DNA of 64,000 nt, taken from assembly GCA_045586385.1 (NCBI GenBank), contig JAZNAE010000015.1, positions 1 to 64,000 on the forward strand, in the 5' to 3' direction. Below, piece after piece: positions 1-9,260 of this stretch. The notes beneath the pieces were generated by a model. The model was not told the origin of the DNA. It did no database searches and saw only the letters and a list, made by a program, of their open reading frames with translations. The position numbers were made by a program, and so were the translations under genes. How positions within the stretch are numbered: position 1 is the first letter of the stretch; each line of letters opens with the position of its first letter. The stretch is from Suilimivivens sp045586385 (GTDB lineage Bacteria > Bacillota > Clostridia > Lachnospirales > Lachnospiraceae).

Positions 1-27
1 AATTTGAAGTTTACGGAGGAAAAAAGA

Positions 28-681
28 ATGAAGATTAAGGACATTTATCATAAAAGGGGTAATTGTGCAGTTTCAATTGTTATTGCTATATTGTGTGTAG
101 TAGTTACGTTAATATCATTTTTGGTGCCAAATACATACCAAGCGATAGCATATGAATATCCAATTAAGTATCCATGGCAAATTTGTACAGGTATATTTTT
201 ACATGGTGCACCTTATTTGTCGATGGCAAAAAGCATTGGACATTTGATATTTAATTTATTGCTGGTTATTCCGTTTGGAATAATGATAGAAAAGATTCTT
301 GGAAGTAAAAGATTTGCTTTGATGTCTCTGGTTCTATGGATAGTCAATGCAATCTCTTTTTACATTATTGCAGTTGTTATAACACCACAGGGCGGAAAGG
401 CCTCTGCTGCAGGTATTTCTGGTATTGCTTTTTCTTATGGAATTATTGGATTATATTCATTATTTACCTTGGGAAAAAAGAATTTTAAGTTAATGTTTAA
501 ACAAGTTAGTTTTTATCTTTTGCTTAACATTATAATTGCAATGATAATAATGGTAAATCCATATGCCGCAGGTATATTCCCAATGATTGTTCATATTGTG
601 GCAATAGTATTTGGAATTATTTTTACAATGTTTTACCATAAGGTGATTGAGGAGTTTTTCAATGCTGAGGATATGAATTAA
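28..681 (+). CDS. rhomboid-family intramembrane serine protease
   Basis: The 217-residue protein is mostly hydrophobic with about six membrane segments. It shows the rhomboid signature GISG (residues 129-132, nucleophile Ser131), a GHLIFN segment around residue 71 and a partner His189 in the last helix, so a Ser-His dyad that cleaves membrane proteins inside the bilayer is expected. I chose ATG 28 because GGAGGA sits 7 bases upstream. A TTG at 4 is in frame but has no visible site. Substrates cannot be told from the sequence. It stands alone upstream of the NUDIX gene. Confidence 0.8.
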   Translation: MKIKDIYHKRGNCAVSIVIAILCVVVTLISFLVPNTYQAIAYEYPIKYPWQICTGIFLHGAPYLSMAKSIGHLIFNLLLVIPFGIMIEKILGSKRFALMSLVLWIVNAISFYIIAVVITPQGGKASAAGISGIAFSYGIIGLYSLFTLGKKNFKLMFKQVSFYLLLNIIIAMIIMVNPYAAGIFPMIVHIVAIVFGIIFTMFYHKVIEEFFNAEDMN

Positions 682-747
682 TGGTTAGAATGAGAGCAAA
701 CTTTCAGTTTTTCGAAGAGATAAATTCCAAGTGGACGAGGTGATGTT

Positions 748-1239
748 ATGATAGGTAAGTTAAGAAACATGACTGCAATTTATTTATTCAAAGGAGATAA
801 AGTGCTGCTTTTATTTAAGCAGGGCGGAAGAGTTGTAAATAATGTATGGACAGGATCTGCCGGAGGTCATTTTGAAGAATTTGAGTTGAATGATGCAAAA
901 GCCTGTGTATTAAGAGAAATGAATGAAGAACTGGGACTTTGCGAAGATGACATACAAAATCTTGCTCTTAGATACGTGGCTTTACGAAGGACAAAAGAAG
1001 AGATAAGGCAGAATTACTATTTTTTCGCGAATCTTAAAGAAGGCATAAGTGATGACTTGGTTTCCAATGAAGGAACAGTGAAATGGTTTTCTGTTAAAGA
1101 GATTAGTGATCTGGAAATGCCATATACAGCAAAGTATGTTTTAAATCATTACTGTACAGTAGGACGATTTTCAGATAAACTGTATGCGGGTGTAACAAAT
1201 GAAAATGGAGTAGAATTTATCGAGCTGCCGGAATTTTAG
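748..1239 (+). CDS. NUDIX hydrolase
   Basis: A 163-residue single-domain protein with a NUDIX box at residues 40-64 (G40, E46, R56-E57, E60-E61, G63-L64). The gap between the first Glu and the RE pair is nine residues instead of the canonical seven, a variant I recognise from Firmicutes 8-oxo-dGTP-like NUDIX proteins. It should hydrolyse a nucleoside diphosphate-linked substrate with Mg2+. The exact substrate is not predictable. A GAGGTGA site precedes ATG 748. Confidence 0.85.
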   Translation: MIGKLRNMTAIYLFKGDKVLLLFKQGGRVVNNVWTGSAGGHFEEFELNDAKACVLREMNEELGLCEDDIQNLALRYVALRRTKEEIRQNYYFFANLKEGISDDLVSNEGTVKWFSVKEISDLEMPYTAKYVLNHYCTVGRFSDKLYAGVTNENGVEFIELPEF

Positions 1240-1284
1240 ATATTTTGTGAAGTAGTTAAAAATGATAGGAAAGGTTGAAGGAAG

Positions 1285-2664
1285 TTGAAAAAAGGACAGA
1301 TTATTACAGGTGTTGTAGAGAGAATAGATTTTCCCAATAAGGGAATTGTGAGGACAGAAGAAGGAACCTGTGTGGTGAAGAATGCATTGCCGGGACAGAC
1401 AGTCAGAGCCGGAATCAACAAAGTGCGAAAAGGAAAAGCAGAAGGAAGACTTTTGGAAGTGGAAGAGAAGTCACCTATGGAAATAGAAAGTCCCTGTCCC
1501 CATTTCGGGATTTGCGGTGGATGTACTTACATTTCCCTGCCTTACAAGGAACAGCTTGCTATTAAGGAAGGTCAGGTAAAGAGACTACTTGACAGTGTGC
1601 TTTGCAGACAGGAAAAGCCTTGGACATTTGAAGGAATTAAGGCAAGCCCCGTTCAGTTTGGTTATCGCAATAAGATGGAGTTTTCTTTTGGAGACGAAGT
1701 AAAGGACGGTCCACTTGCCCTCGGTATGCATAAGAGGGGAAGTTTTTATGACATTGTGACAGTAAAGGAATGTCAGATTGTAGATGAGGATTACCGTGAG
1801 ATTCTAAACTTTACCAGGGATTATTTTGAAAAAGAAGGCGCTTCTTTTTATCATAGACTCAGGCATGAAGGCTTCTTAAGACATCTGCTGGTTCGTAAGG
1901 CAGCAAGAACAGGGGAGATTTTGGTAGCACTTGTTACCACTTCCCAGGCGAGTCCTGATTTACAATCTTGGGTAGATGGCCTTATGGCCCTTCGGTTAAA
2001 AGGAAAGTTTGCAGGCATTCTTCATATTATCAATGATTCTGTGGCAGATGTGGTAAAGAGCGATGAAACGAAAGTTCTTTACGGACAGGATTATTTTTAT
2101 GAAGAGCTTTTGGGACTCAAATTCAAGATTTCCACGTTTTCTTTCTTTCAGACCAATTCTTTAAGTGCAGAAGTGCTCTATGAAACTGCAAGGGAATATG
2201 TGGGAGATTTAAATGAAAACAGTAAGCCGGACAAGGTGGTTTACGATTTATACAGTGGCACGGGAACCATAGCACAGCTGATGGCACCTGTGGCGAAGAA
2301 GGTAATTGGTGTGGAAATTGTTGAGGAAGCAGTGGAAGCGGCAAAGAAAAATGCAGAACTGAATGGTTTACATAACTGTGAATTTATAGCAGGTGATGTG
2401 CTTAAGGTTTTGGACACCATAGAAGAAAAGCCGGATATGATTATTTTGGATCCCCCCAGAGATGGGATTCATCCTAAAGCACTTACGAAGATTATCAGTT
2501 ACGGAATTGAAAGAATGGTTTATATATCCTGTAAGCCTACCAGTTTGGTAAGAGATCTGGAAACATTCTTGGAAAGTGGATATGTGGTGGAGAAGGCAGT
2601 TGCAGTAGATCAGTTCCCTTGGACAACGGGAATAGAGACAGTAGTGCTTTTGTCTAAAGAATAG
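1285..2664 (+). CDS. rlmD: 23S rRNA (uracil-5-)-methyltransferase, RlmCD/RumA family
   Basis: 459 residues. An N-terminal TRAM RNA-binding domain (about 3-60) is followed by an iron-sulfur cysteine cluster (C71, C77, C80) and an SAM-dependent methylase domain with a DPPRDG motif near 389. A catalytic cysteine lies in YISCKP near 416. The family makes m5U in 23S rRNA. In Gram-positives a single enzyme (RlmCD) may modify two sites, so the symbol is approximate. Start is TTG 1285 preceded by GAAGGAAG. It forms a likely transcription unit with the dihydrouridine synthase 25 bases downstream. Confidence 0.88.
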   Translation: MKKGQIITGVVERIDFPNKGIVRTEEGTCVVKNALPGQTVRAGINKVRKGKAEGRLLEVEEKSPMEIESPCPHFGICGGCTYISLPYKEQLAIKEGQVKRLLDSVLCRQEKPWTFEGIKASPVQFGYRNKMEFSFGDEVKDGPLALGMHKRGSFYDIVTVKECQIVDEDYREILNFTRDYFEKEGASFYHRLRHEGFLRHLLVRKAARTGEILVALVTTSQASPDLQSWVDGLMALRLKGKFAGILHIINDSVADVVKSDETKVLYGQDYFYEELLGLKFKISTFSFFQTNSLSAEVLYETAREYVGDLNENSKPDKVVYDLYSGTGTIAQLMAPVAKKVIGVEIVEEAVEAAKKNAELNGLHNCEFIAGDVLKVLDTIEEKPDMIILDPPRDGIHPKALTKIISYGIERMVYISCKPTSLVRDLETFLESGYVVEKAVAVDQFPWTTGIETVVLLSKE

Positions 2665-2689
2665 GTTAATTTACGATAATAGGAAAACA

Positions 2690-3673
2690 ATGAGAACATA
2701 TTTTGCACCCTTAGAGGGAATAACAGGATTTACATACAGAAATATACACCATGAATTTTTCGGGGAAGGAATTGACACATATTTCACACCATTTATTGTA
2801 CCTACCGGTGGCGGTTTTACTAAGAACCGTTCCATGAAAGACATCCTTCCGGAAAACAATGTAGGTGTACCTATTGTGCCCCAGCTTCTGAGTAATAACG
2901 CAGAAGATTTTACGGGACTTGTGAAAATCTTACTTGATTTAGGATATGAGGAAGTGAACTTAAATCTGGGATGTCCGTATCAGACAGTGGTGTCAAAAGG
3001 CAGAGGCTCCGGGTTTTTAGGAAGACTTAACGACTTAGAGAGGTTTTTTGATACTATTTTCGAGAGTTGTAATGACAAGATTGCCATATCTGTAAAAACG
3101 CGACTTGGTCTTAAAAGTGATGAGGAATGGGCAGGTATTTTGGACCTTTATAACAAATATCCTATCAAAGAGTTGACGGTACATGCCAGGACACGTAAAG
3201 AGTTCTACAAAGGAACCCCCAACATGGAGGCCTTTGCCTATGCAGTGGCAAACAGTAAAAATCCCCTTTGTTATAACGGCGATATTTTTACACAGAGTGA
3301 TTATCATAAATTCAGGGAGGACTTTCCGCAAACAGAAAGTATGATGATTGGAAGAGGACTTTTAACAAATCCCGCACTGGTGCGGGAAATAAAAGGCGGT
3401 CCTGCGATAACCAAAGAAGAAATGATTGCATTTCATGATAAGTTATATGAGGAATTTTTAGTATTGTTTCAAAGTGAGACAAACACCCTGTTTAAAATGA
3501 AAGAACTTTGGAATTATTGGCAGTATCTGTTTGTAGAAATAGAAAATTCCAAGGCGGTTTCAAAATATATAAAACAGATTCGTAAGTCACAAAGAGCGGC
3601 TGACTATCTCTCGGTAGCACGGATGCTTTTTGCAATGTGCGACATGAAGGAGGAAGCAAGATTTGAAGGCTAA
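2690..3673 (+). CDS. dus: tRNA-dihydrouridine synthase
   Basis: 327-residue TIM-barrel FMN enzyme that reduces uridine to dihydrouridine in tRNA D-loops. The N-terminal APLEGIT motif and NLGCP with the catalytic Cys95 are diagnostic, as are VHARTR (near 165) for FMN/tRNA contacts and MIGRGLL near 220. Its neighbours modify RNA too (the rRNA methylase upstream). Its 3' end overlaps the next gene by 11 bases, suggesting translational coupling. The subfamily (DusB-like or other) is not resolved. Confidence 0.9.
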   Translation: MRTYFAPLEGITGFTYRNIHHEFFGEGIDTYFTPFIVPTGGGFTKNRSMKDILPENNVGVPIVPQLLSNNAEDFTGLVKILLDLGYEEVNLNLGCPYQTVVSKGRGSGFLGRLNDLERFFDTIFESCNDKIAISVKTRLGLKSDEEWAGILDLYNKYPIKELTVHARTRKEFYKGTPNMEAFAYAVANSKNPLCYNGDIFTQSDYHKFREDFPQTESMMIGRGLLTNPALVREIKGGPAITKEEMIAFHDKLYEEFLVLFQSETNTLFKMKELWNYWQYLFVEIENSKAVSKYIKQIRKSQRAADYLSVARMLFAMCDMKEEARFEG

Positions 3674-4778
3674 GGTCATTGCATTTTGTAAGAAGGAAAC
3701 TGTATTTGTGATAGCAGTGCTTATTGCAATTGTTTCTGCACTTTTTGTCACACCGTCGATGGAGTATTTCTCATACCTTGACTATAAGGTATTGGCACTA
3801 CTCTTTTGTCTCATGATTATCGTGGCAGGGTTAAAAGAGCAGGGAACATTTACCTATTTGGGTGAAAGACTTGCAGGGAAGGTAAAAAACAGCAGACAGA
3901 TGTGTTTGCTGCTTGTATTACTTTGTTTCTTTTCAAGCATGTTTATTACCAATGATGTGGCATTACTTACCTTTGTACCCTTTGCCATAGAGTTATTATA
4001 TTTGGCGGGGCTTGAGGATAAATGTATTAAGGTAGTGGTGCTTCAAACCATTGCGGCAAATTTGGGAAGTATGTTTACCCCGGTAGGAAATCCCCAGAAT
4101 TTATATTTGTATGGGATCTCCGGCATGGGAATTTTGGAATTCCTTTTATTCATGCTACCTTTAACCGCATTGTCTTTAGGTATGCTTCTTGTTGTGATTT
4201 TGATGGAGAAACCGAAAGCAGTGGTAACAGGCATGCAGGAAGAGGAAATAGTGCCGGATAAGAAGAAAGTACTTATTTATGCGGTTTTGTTTGTGATATG
4301 TCTTTTGACGGTTATTCGGGTTTTGCCATGGAAGGTATCTCTTGCAATTGTATCAGTGGCCATATTCATAGTGGATAGGAAACTGTTCCCGAAGGTGGAT
4401 TATTGCCTGCTTGGAACTTTTGTGGGATTTTTTATTTTTGTGGGAAATATGCAAAATATTCCTGCAATCAGTGAAATGTTACAGAGACTGTTATACGAAA
4501 GAGAACTTATTTTATCCGTGCTTTCAAGCCAGGTCATCAGCAATGTGCCGGCGGCAATGCTCCTTAGTGGATTTACGGAAAATTACAGAGAGATTCTTTA
4601 TGGTGTCAATATAGGTGGACTGGGCACACTAATCGCTTCCCTTGCCAGTGTGATTTCATACAAAATATACGGGGAAAGCAAGAATGCCCAAAAGGGAAAA
4701 TATATGGGGATATTTACCATATACAATTTGGCATTTCTGGCAGTTTTATTATTGGTAGGAATATTATTGACAAGATAA
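3663..4778 (+). CDS. anion permease, ArsB/CitT-like
   Basis: 371 residues with about ten hydrophobic helices. The pair of re-entrant motifs FITNDVALLTF (near 98) and SNVPAAMLLSG (near 295), plus GSMFTPVGNPQN near 138, is typical of the ArsB/NhaD/citrate-transporter superfamily. It probably moves an organic or inorganic anion, and substrate and coupling ion cannot be inferred. The start is TTG 3663 with AAGGAGG nine bases upstream, inside the end of the dus gene. It is shorter than most CitT proteins (about 430). Confidence 0.75.
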   Translation: MKAKVIAFCKKETVFVIAVLIAIVSALFVTPSMEYFSYLDYKVLALLFCLMIIVAGLKEQGTFTYLGERLAGKVKNSRQMCLLLVLLCFFSSMFITNDVALLTFVPFAIELLYLAGLEDKCIKVVVLQTIAANLGSMFTPVGNPQNLYLYGISGMGILEFLLFMLPLTALSLGMLLVVILMEKPKAVVTGMQEEEIVPDKKKVLIYAVLFVICLLTVIRVLPWKVSLAIVSVAIFIVDRKLFPKVDYCLLGTFVGFFIFVGNMQNIPAISEMLQRLLYERELILSVLSSQVISNVPAAMLLSGFTENYREILYGVNIGGLGTLIASLASVISYKIYGESKNAQKGKYMGIFTIYNLAFLAVLLLVGILLTR

Positions 4779-4800
4779 AGTAGAAAGAGAGAAACCTATC

Positions 4801-4830
4801 TTGTATTTCCTAGTAAAATGGTAGTATAAT
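4801..4830 (+). promoter_or_regulatory. promoter of the Rrf2 regulator gene
   Basis: TTGTAT (4801-4806), 18-base spacer, TATAAT (4825-4830), 30 bases before the ATG. The spacer contains CCTAGTAAAATGGTAG, an AT-rich partly symmetric stretch that could be an autoregulatory operator. That last point is inference. Confidence 0.6.
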
Positions 4831-4859
4831 AAGTACATCTTGCAGAAAAGAGGAGTTTT

Positions 4860-5285
4860 ATGAAAATTTCTACCAAAGGAAGATATGCTTTAAGACTTAT
4901 GATGGATATCGCTATCTACGGCGAAGATAGCCCCGTAAGGATTCGTGATATTTCCGAAAGACAAGGAATTTCCGATAAATATTTGGAGCAGATTATTGCT
5001 AATTTAAATAAAGCAGAGTATGTAAAGAGCATCAGAGGTCCACAGGGCGGTTATCAGCTTACTATGGAGCCACAGAAATATACGGTTGGAATGATTTTAA
5101 GATTGACAGAAGGTTCTCTTGCACCGGTGGCATGTATGGAAGAGGATGGGATTTCTTGTGAAAAACAGCAGGGGTGTGCTACTTTCGAACTGTGGAAGAA
5201 AATTGATGATGCTGTAAAGAATGTAGTAGATAATGTAACGCTTTCAGATTTACTTACGTGGCAGGAACAAAAAGAGGGAGAATAG
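4860..5285 (+). CDS. Rrf2-family transcriptional regulator (IscR/CymR-like)
   Basis: 141 residues. The N-terminal winged helix (MKISTKGRYALRLMMD start, recognition region around residues 28-60 ending RGPQGGYQL) is the Rrf2 signature. Three cysteines (C92, C100, C106) are spaced much like the IscR Fe-S ligands, so it likely senses Fe-S or redox state. No suf/isc genes lie beside it, so its regulon is elsewhere. A strong promoter lies just upstream and a terminator directly follows, making it monocistronic. Confidence 0.88.
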   Translation: MKISTKGRYALRLMMDIAIYGEDSPVRIRDISERQGISDKYLEQIIANLNKAEYVKSIRGPQGGYQLTMEPQKYTVGMILRLTEGSLAPVACMEEDGISCEKQQGCATFELWKKIDDAVKNVVDNVTLSDLLTWQEQKEGE

Positions 5286-5291
5286 GAGATA

Positions 5292-5325
5292 GCGCATAGT
5301 TGTCAAAGGACAGTTATGCGCTTTT
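5292..5325 (+). terminator. intrinsic terminator after Rrf2 gene
   Basis: A 13-bp stem (two G-U pairs) GCGCATAGTTGTC / GACAGTTATGCGC with AAAG loop, then TTTT. It lies between convergent genes. The T run is on the + strand. Confidence 0.75.
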
Positions 5326-5328
5326 AAC

Positions 5329-6636
5329 TTATGTCCGGATATGTTTCCGCAGCAGAAAAAGAGCAGTAATGCTTGGGAATATCATTAGGGCGTTGATAAA
5401 GTCAGTGCATTCCCACACAAAGGTAAGCGGCAGAACGGCACCGATATAGATCATTACAATGTAGGCTACTTTGTAAACGAAAATACCTTTTGTGTCGGAT
5501 AAATATTCTACAGCACTTTCCCCCAGATAAGACCAACCGATGAGTGTGGTAATGGCAAAGGCAATCAAACACAGGGAAAGAAATTCCTGTCCTGCAAAGG
5601 GCAGATAGCGGAATGCCACATCGGTAAGAGCACCATCGTTTACACCTACAAGTGATTCGGGATGCTTTAACATATTTGTAACAATCACAAGGCCGCTTAA
5701 CAGGCACATGACAACGGTGTCCCAAAAAACAGCAGTCATGGAAACATAAGCCTGTTTACAAGGAGTGGTGTCGGATGTAGCAGCAGCGATGGCAGCAGTG
5801 CCGATGCCGGCCTCGTTAGTAAAAAGTCCTCTGGCAATGCCATAGCGGGCTGTGACGATAAGTGAGCCACCGACAAGACCGCCTCCTACGGCATCAGGCA
5901 TAAAAGCATGCATAAGAATCAGCCGTATGGCAGGGAAAAGAGCATCGCGATTCAGAAAAAGAAGCAGGAAACAACCGGCCATATATAGAATTGCAAGAAA
6001 GGGGACAAGCTTCATACATACCTTTCCGATAGATTTAATACCGCCGATGATAACAAAACCCGTGATGATTGCAGCGCAAAATCCGGCAAGATGAGGTGAT
6101 ATATGAAAGCCGGTCCGGGCAGTTCCTGCAAGGGAATTAGACTGCGTAGCACATCCCACGCCAAACGCAGCAATAAGGGTTAATATCGCATAAATCTTAC
6201 CGATAAATTTATTATGTAAACCATTCTCCCATACATACATAGGACCACCAAGAAAAGTACCGCCTTTTCCATGATGCTTAAAAAGAACGCTTAAGTAACA
6301 TTCGCTGTAGGAAGTTGCCATTCCTAAGATTCCGGTAATCCAGCACCAAAAGATTGCACCGGGACCGCCTAAAGCAACAGCTGTGGATACTCCCACAATA
6401 TTACCGGTACCGAGAGTGGCAGCGAGGGTAGTGGCAAGGGCTCCAAATGAAGAAAGATGGTTTCCCGTATTATCTTGATCAGGGGCAAAAGAAAGTTTGA
6501 TCGCACGGAAAATATTTTTCTGCGGAAAGTGAAGCTTCATGGTAAAATAAAGATGTGTTCCCAAGAGTAAAAAAAGAAGAGGTCCGCTCCATAAAAATGT
6601 ATTAATGTTTTTTAACATGGAAAGGATAGATGGCAT
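5329..6636 (-). CDS. sodium:alanine/glycine symporter (AGCS family)
   Basis: 435 residues with about ten membrane helices. The signature GTGNIVGVSTAVALGGPGA near residue 80 identifies the alanine/glycine:cation symporter family, which imports amino acids with Na+. I place the start at ATG 6636 because AGGAGT lies 4 bases upstream and homology-like sequence begins there. The frame stays open up to 6981, but that extension overlaps the divergent gene and looks unlike protein. It is convergent with the Rrf2 gene and divergent from the DUF3810 gene, sharing a short promoter region (6637-6700). Confidence 0.88.
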   Translation of the reverse strand: MPSILSMLKNINTFLWSGPLLFLLLGTHLYFTMKLHFPQKNIFRAIKLSFAPDQDNTGNHLSSFGALATTLAATLGTGNIVGVSTAVALGGPGAIFWCWITGILGMATSYSECYLSVLFKHHGKGGTFLGGPMYVWENGLHNKFIGKIYAILTLIAAFGVGCATQSNSLAGTARTGFHISPHLAGFCAAIITGFVIIGGIKSIGKVCMKLVPFLAILYMAGCFLLLFLNRDALFPAIRLILMHAFMPDAVGGGLVGGSLIVTARYGIARGLFTNEAGIGTAAIAAATSDTTPCKQAYVSMTAVFWDTVVMCLLSGLVIVTNMLKHPESLVGVNDGALTDVAFRYLPFAGQEFLSLCLIAFAITTLIGWSYLGESAVEYLSDTKGIFVYKVAYIVMIYIGAVLPLTFVWECTDFINALMIFPSITALFLLRKHIRT

Positions 6637-6700
6637 AAGACTCCTGTCTCGAAATATGAGAACATGTTTTTTATTATTATAGTGACAGTGACGAAAGGAT

Positions 6701-7861
6701 ATGAATAAATTTACAATGAGTATGCGGAAATACAAAGGAATAAGGGTACCTCTTGTTTTGTTCTTGACAGCGGTGGTTTTGAATATAATAGGATGGAACA
6801 GTTCCCGGTTTTGTGATTGGTATATTGAAATTGTTTTTCCCTTTTGGGTGGAGATATATGGAAGAATAACGGGTCTTTTTCCATTTTCGGTAGGGGAATG
6901 GCTGTTGTATCTTGCGGTAGTTTTGGTTGTGGTATTACTTTTATGGAGCCTGGCAGAACTGTTACGCAGAATATTTTCCAAAAACAGGCAATGTCAAAAA
7001 GCAAAGTGGTTTATAGGTTATGCAAAGTTTATTTTTTGGGTATTGGGAATCGTAAGCCTTTTGATGACATTTACTTGCTTTTTAGCTTTTCATGTATCTC
7101 CGATAAACGAGAGGTATCGGATCGGAGCCGGTGAGAATCGGAAATATGGACTTGCGGAAATTGAGGTTTTGCGTGATTATGTAGTTACCCGTGCAAACAT
7201 CTTGGCAGAGGAAATGGAAAGGGATGAAAAAGGATATCTGGTTTATAACGGAGAGTTGAAAGAGCAGGCAAAAAAACAGATGCAGAGAATGGGGGATATA
7301 TTCCCCACACTAAAGGGATATTATCCGGATCCAAAGCCTCTATATACATCAGAGTTTTTCAGTCAGCAGTATATGACAGGCTATTATTTCCCTTTTTCCA
7401 TGGAGGCTAATTTTAATTCACAGATGTATGTGATTAATATGCCCACCACCATGTGTCATGAATTGTCACACTTAAAAGGCTTTTTGTTTGAGGATGAGGC
7501 TAATTTTATTGCTTACCTGGCATGTGTGGATTCCGGAGATTCATTTTTTGAGTACAGTGCATACATGAGCATCCTTTACTATTTGGACAGGGACTTTTAT
7601 GAAGCGACGGGAGAAAATGTAGAATATTATTATCAGCATCCTGTGATATCCGAGCAGGTGATAGAGGATGACAAATTTCTGACGCAGGAAGCGTGGGAAG
7701 ATGTAGAGGAAGATGCTGTTTTGGACACAGAGTTTGTAAAAGCAGCTTCCGATGCGGTTGTGGAAACGAATCTTACGATAAATGGAGTAGAGGACGGAAA
7801 AGTAAGTTACAGCAGAGTAGTAGATTTACTTTTGCAGTATTACGACGGCATTTTGTATTAA
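6701..7861 (+). CDS. DUF3810 membrane metallopeptidase-like protein
   Basis: 386 residues. Three N-terminal membrane helices (about 15-33, 63-86, 105-130) are followed by an extracytoplasmic domain carrying HELSH (253-257) and downstream EDEANFIAYLAC, a gluzincin-like HExxH...E arrangement. DUF3810 is a conserved Firmicutes/Bacteroidetes family whose role is not established. A zinc protease activity is inference from the motif. Thirteen bases separate it from the following DUF2974 gene, so the two are probably co-transcribed. Confidence 0.75.
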   Translation: MNKFTMSMRKYKGIRVPLVLFLTAVVLNIIGWNSSRFCDWYIEIVFPFWVEIYGRITGLFPFSVGEWLLYLAVVLVVVLLLWSLAELLRRIFSKNRQCQKAKWFIGYAKFIFWVLGIVSLLMTFTCFLAFHVSPINERYRIGAGENRKYGLAEIEVLRDYVVTRANILAEEMERDEKGYLVYNGELKEQAKKQMQRMGDIFPTLKGYYPDPKPLYTSEFFSQQYMTGYYFPFSMEANFNSQMYVINMPTTMCHELSHLKGFLFEDEANFIAYLACVDSGDSFFEYSAYMSILYYLDRDFYEATGENVEYYYQHPVISEQVIEDDKFLTQEAWEDVEEDAVLDTEFVKAASDAVVETNLTINGVEDGKVSYSRVVDLLLQYYDGILY

Positions 7862-7873
7862 GTAGGACAAGAT

Positions 7874-9076
7874 ATGAAGAGTATTATTGATTATGTTAAA
7901 GAATATGGGAATGTGACCTTTTCGGAAGAGGCACTTAATGAAGTGGATAGTCTGGTGTTATGTCAACTAGCTTATTTGGATTTCCAAAATTATGTACCGG
8001 GACCGGAAGAGGATGCGGCACCCGTCAGTATCCAGAAAATTTACGGGCACAAAGAACAGGATAAAATATTAGAAGGATATTGGTATAAAGAGGAATTAAA
8101 GGCTCTTTTTGAAGCTGCGGCACAGTCAGTACGTTTCGGTTCCCTCAAAATGAATTATTATGTGAATATCATTGACGAGGAGGATGAAATTCAATTTTCG
8201 GCAATGACATATGTATTGGACGATAAAAATGTATATATTGCTTACAGAGGGACGGATGCCAATATTGTTGGATGGAAAGAGGATTTTAATCTGGCATATT
8301 CCAAACCGGTATACAGCCAACTTCTGGCAGTGGAATATATGGATAAAGTGGTAGGACGTATTGCCGGAAGATTTTATGCAGGAGGTCACTCCAAGGGTGG
8401 AAATCTGGCTGTTTATGCGGCGATGAACGCTGCAAAAAGAGTGAGAGAACGTTTGATTTGTGCCTACAACAATGACGGACCGGGCTTTCGGCCGGAAATT
8501 TTGCAAGCAAGTCACTATGATGAAATCGCGGACAGAATCGTAAAATTTATCCCAAGATCTTCAGCAGTTGGGATGATACTGGAGTCGGGGAAGGACTATA
8601 AAATTGTGGAGAGCAGAAGTCTCGGTATGTTGCAACATAATGCGTTCAGCTGGAAGGTAGAGAATAAAGCCTTTGTGAGATCTGACAATATGCCCGAAAC
8701 AAAGGTGTTTTGGGATGCAACCATGAACGAATGGATTTTGTCATTATCGCAAGAAGAAATTAGATCTTTTGTTGATACGTTGTATGATGTGGTATCTGCA
8801 TCGGAAGCGAAGAATTTGTTTCAGCTGGGTGCTGATTGGAAGAAGAGTGTGCAGGGAATGATTGAGGCAGTGCGGGAAATAGATGATGAAACAAGGAAGG
8901 CACTGCAAAAGTTGGTACGTTCTTTGGTTGAAACGGCAAGTGATAAAGCACGTACAGAGATTAAGGAAAAACAACAGGAAGTGCAAAAGGAAATCAAAGA
9001 AAAACAACAGGAAATACAGAAAGAAATAAAAAATTTCAGAATCTTCAAAAATGACAGAAGAGATGATGAAAAATAA
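7874..9076 (+). CDS. DUF2974 (Mbeg1-like) alpha/beta hydrolase
   Basis: 400 residues. The nucleophile elbow GHSKGGN is near residue 171, preceded by YIAYRGTD near 119, typical of lipase-like DUF2974 proteins. The C-terminus (about 350-392) is a highly charged coiled coil with near-perfect repeats of the heptad-like unit EIKEKQQE. There is no signal peptide. Substrate is unknown. It is a distant relative of the candidate T7SS effector at 61700, which shares GHSKGGN and the RGT motif. Confidence 0.75.
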   Translation: MKSIIDYVKEYGNVTFSEEALNEVDSLVLCQLAYLDFQNYVPGPEEDAAPVSIQKIYGHKEQDKILEGYWYKEELKALFEAAAQSVRFGSLKMNYYVNIIDEEDEIQFSAMTYVLDDKNVYIAYRGTDANIVGWKEDFNLAYSKPVYSQLLAVEYMDKVVGRIAGRFYAGGHSKGGNLAVYAAMNAAKRVRERLICAYNNDGPGFRPEILQASHYDEIADRIVKFIPRSSAVGMILESGKDYKIVESRSLGMLQHNAFSWKVENKAFVRSDNMPETKVFWDATMNEWILSLSQEEIRSFVDTLYDVVSASEAKNLFQLGADWKKSVQGMIEAVREIDDETRKALQKLVRSLVETASDKARTEIKEKQQEVQKEIKEKQQEIQKEIKNFRIFKNDRRDDEK

Positions 9077-9099
9077 TGACAAAAATAAGCAGAAAACGG

Positions 9100-9128
9100 T
9101 TGACACCGTATAAGAAAAAAGATAAAAT
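9100..9128 (+). promoter_or_regulatory. tRNA-Leu promoter
   Basis: TTGACA (9100-9105), 17-base spacer, TAAAAT (9123-9128), about 11 bases before the mature tRNA 5' end. Confidence 0.75.
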
Positions 9129-9139
9129 ATGATTTGTTC

Positions 9140-9223
9140 GCAGGAATGGCGGAATTGGCAGACGCGCACGGTTCAGGTCCGTGTGGTAGCAATACCATGA
9201 GAGTTCAAGTCTCTTTTCCTGCA
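9140..9223 (+). tRNA. tRNA-Leu (anticodon CAG)
   Basis: 84 bases fold as a class II tRNA. The acceptor stem GCAGGAA / TTCCTGC has discriminator A at 9223. The anticodon stem is CACGG/CCGTG with loop TTCAGGT (anticodon CAG), the long variable arm is TGGTA-GCAA-TACCA, and the T arm is GAGAG-TTCAAGT-CTCTT. CCA is not encoded. The 3' 24 bases are the prophage attachment core and remain intact here. Confidence 0.95.
9200..9223. other. attL core
   Basis: 24 bases from AGAGTTC to CCTGCA, identical to 49978-50001. They cover the T arm and 3' acceptor strand of the tRNA-Leu. Similarity continues through the tRNA terminator to about 9251 with two mismatches. Confidence 0.92.
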
Positions 9224-9229
9224 CGCTAA

Positions 9230-9260
9230 AAGCCTAGTGTTTACTAGGCTTATTTTTTTT
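9230..9260 (+). terminator. tRNA-Leu terminator (phage-borne copy)
   Basis: Perfect 9-bp stem AAGCCTAGT / ACTAGGCTT with GTTT loop, then A and eight T. The integrase stop codon (9234-9236, opposite strand) lies inside the stem, so the last integrase codons and the terminator share the same bases. Confidence 0.85.

Noticed and set aside
6637..6981. N-terminal extension of the sodium:alanine symporter
   Set aside because: It overlaps the divergent DUF3810 gene, looks unlike membrane transporter sequence, and ATG 6636 has a clear ribosome site.
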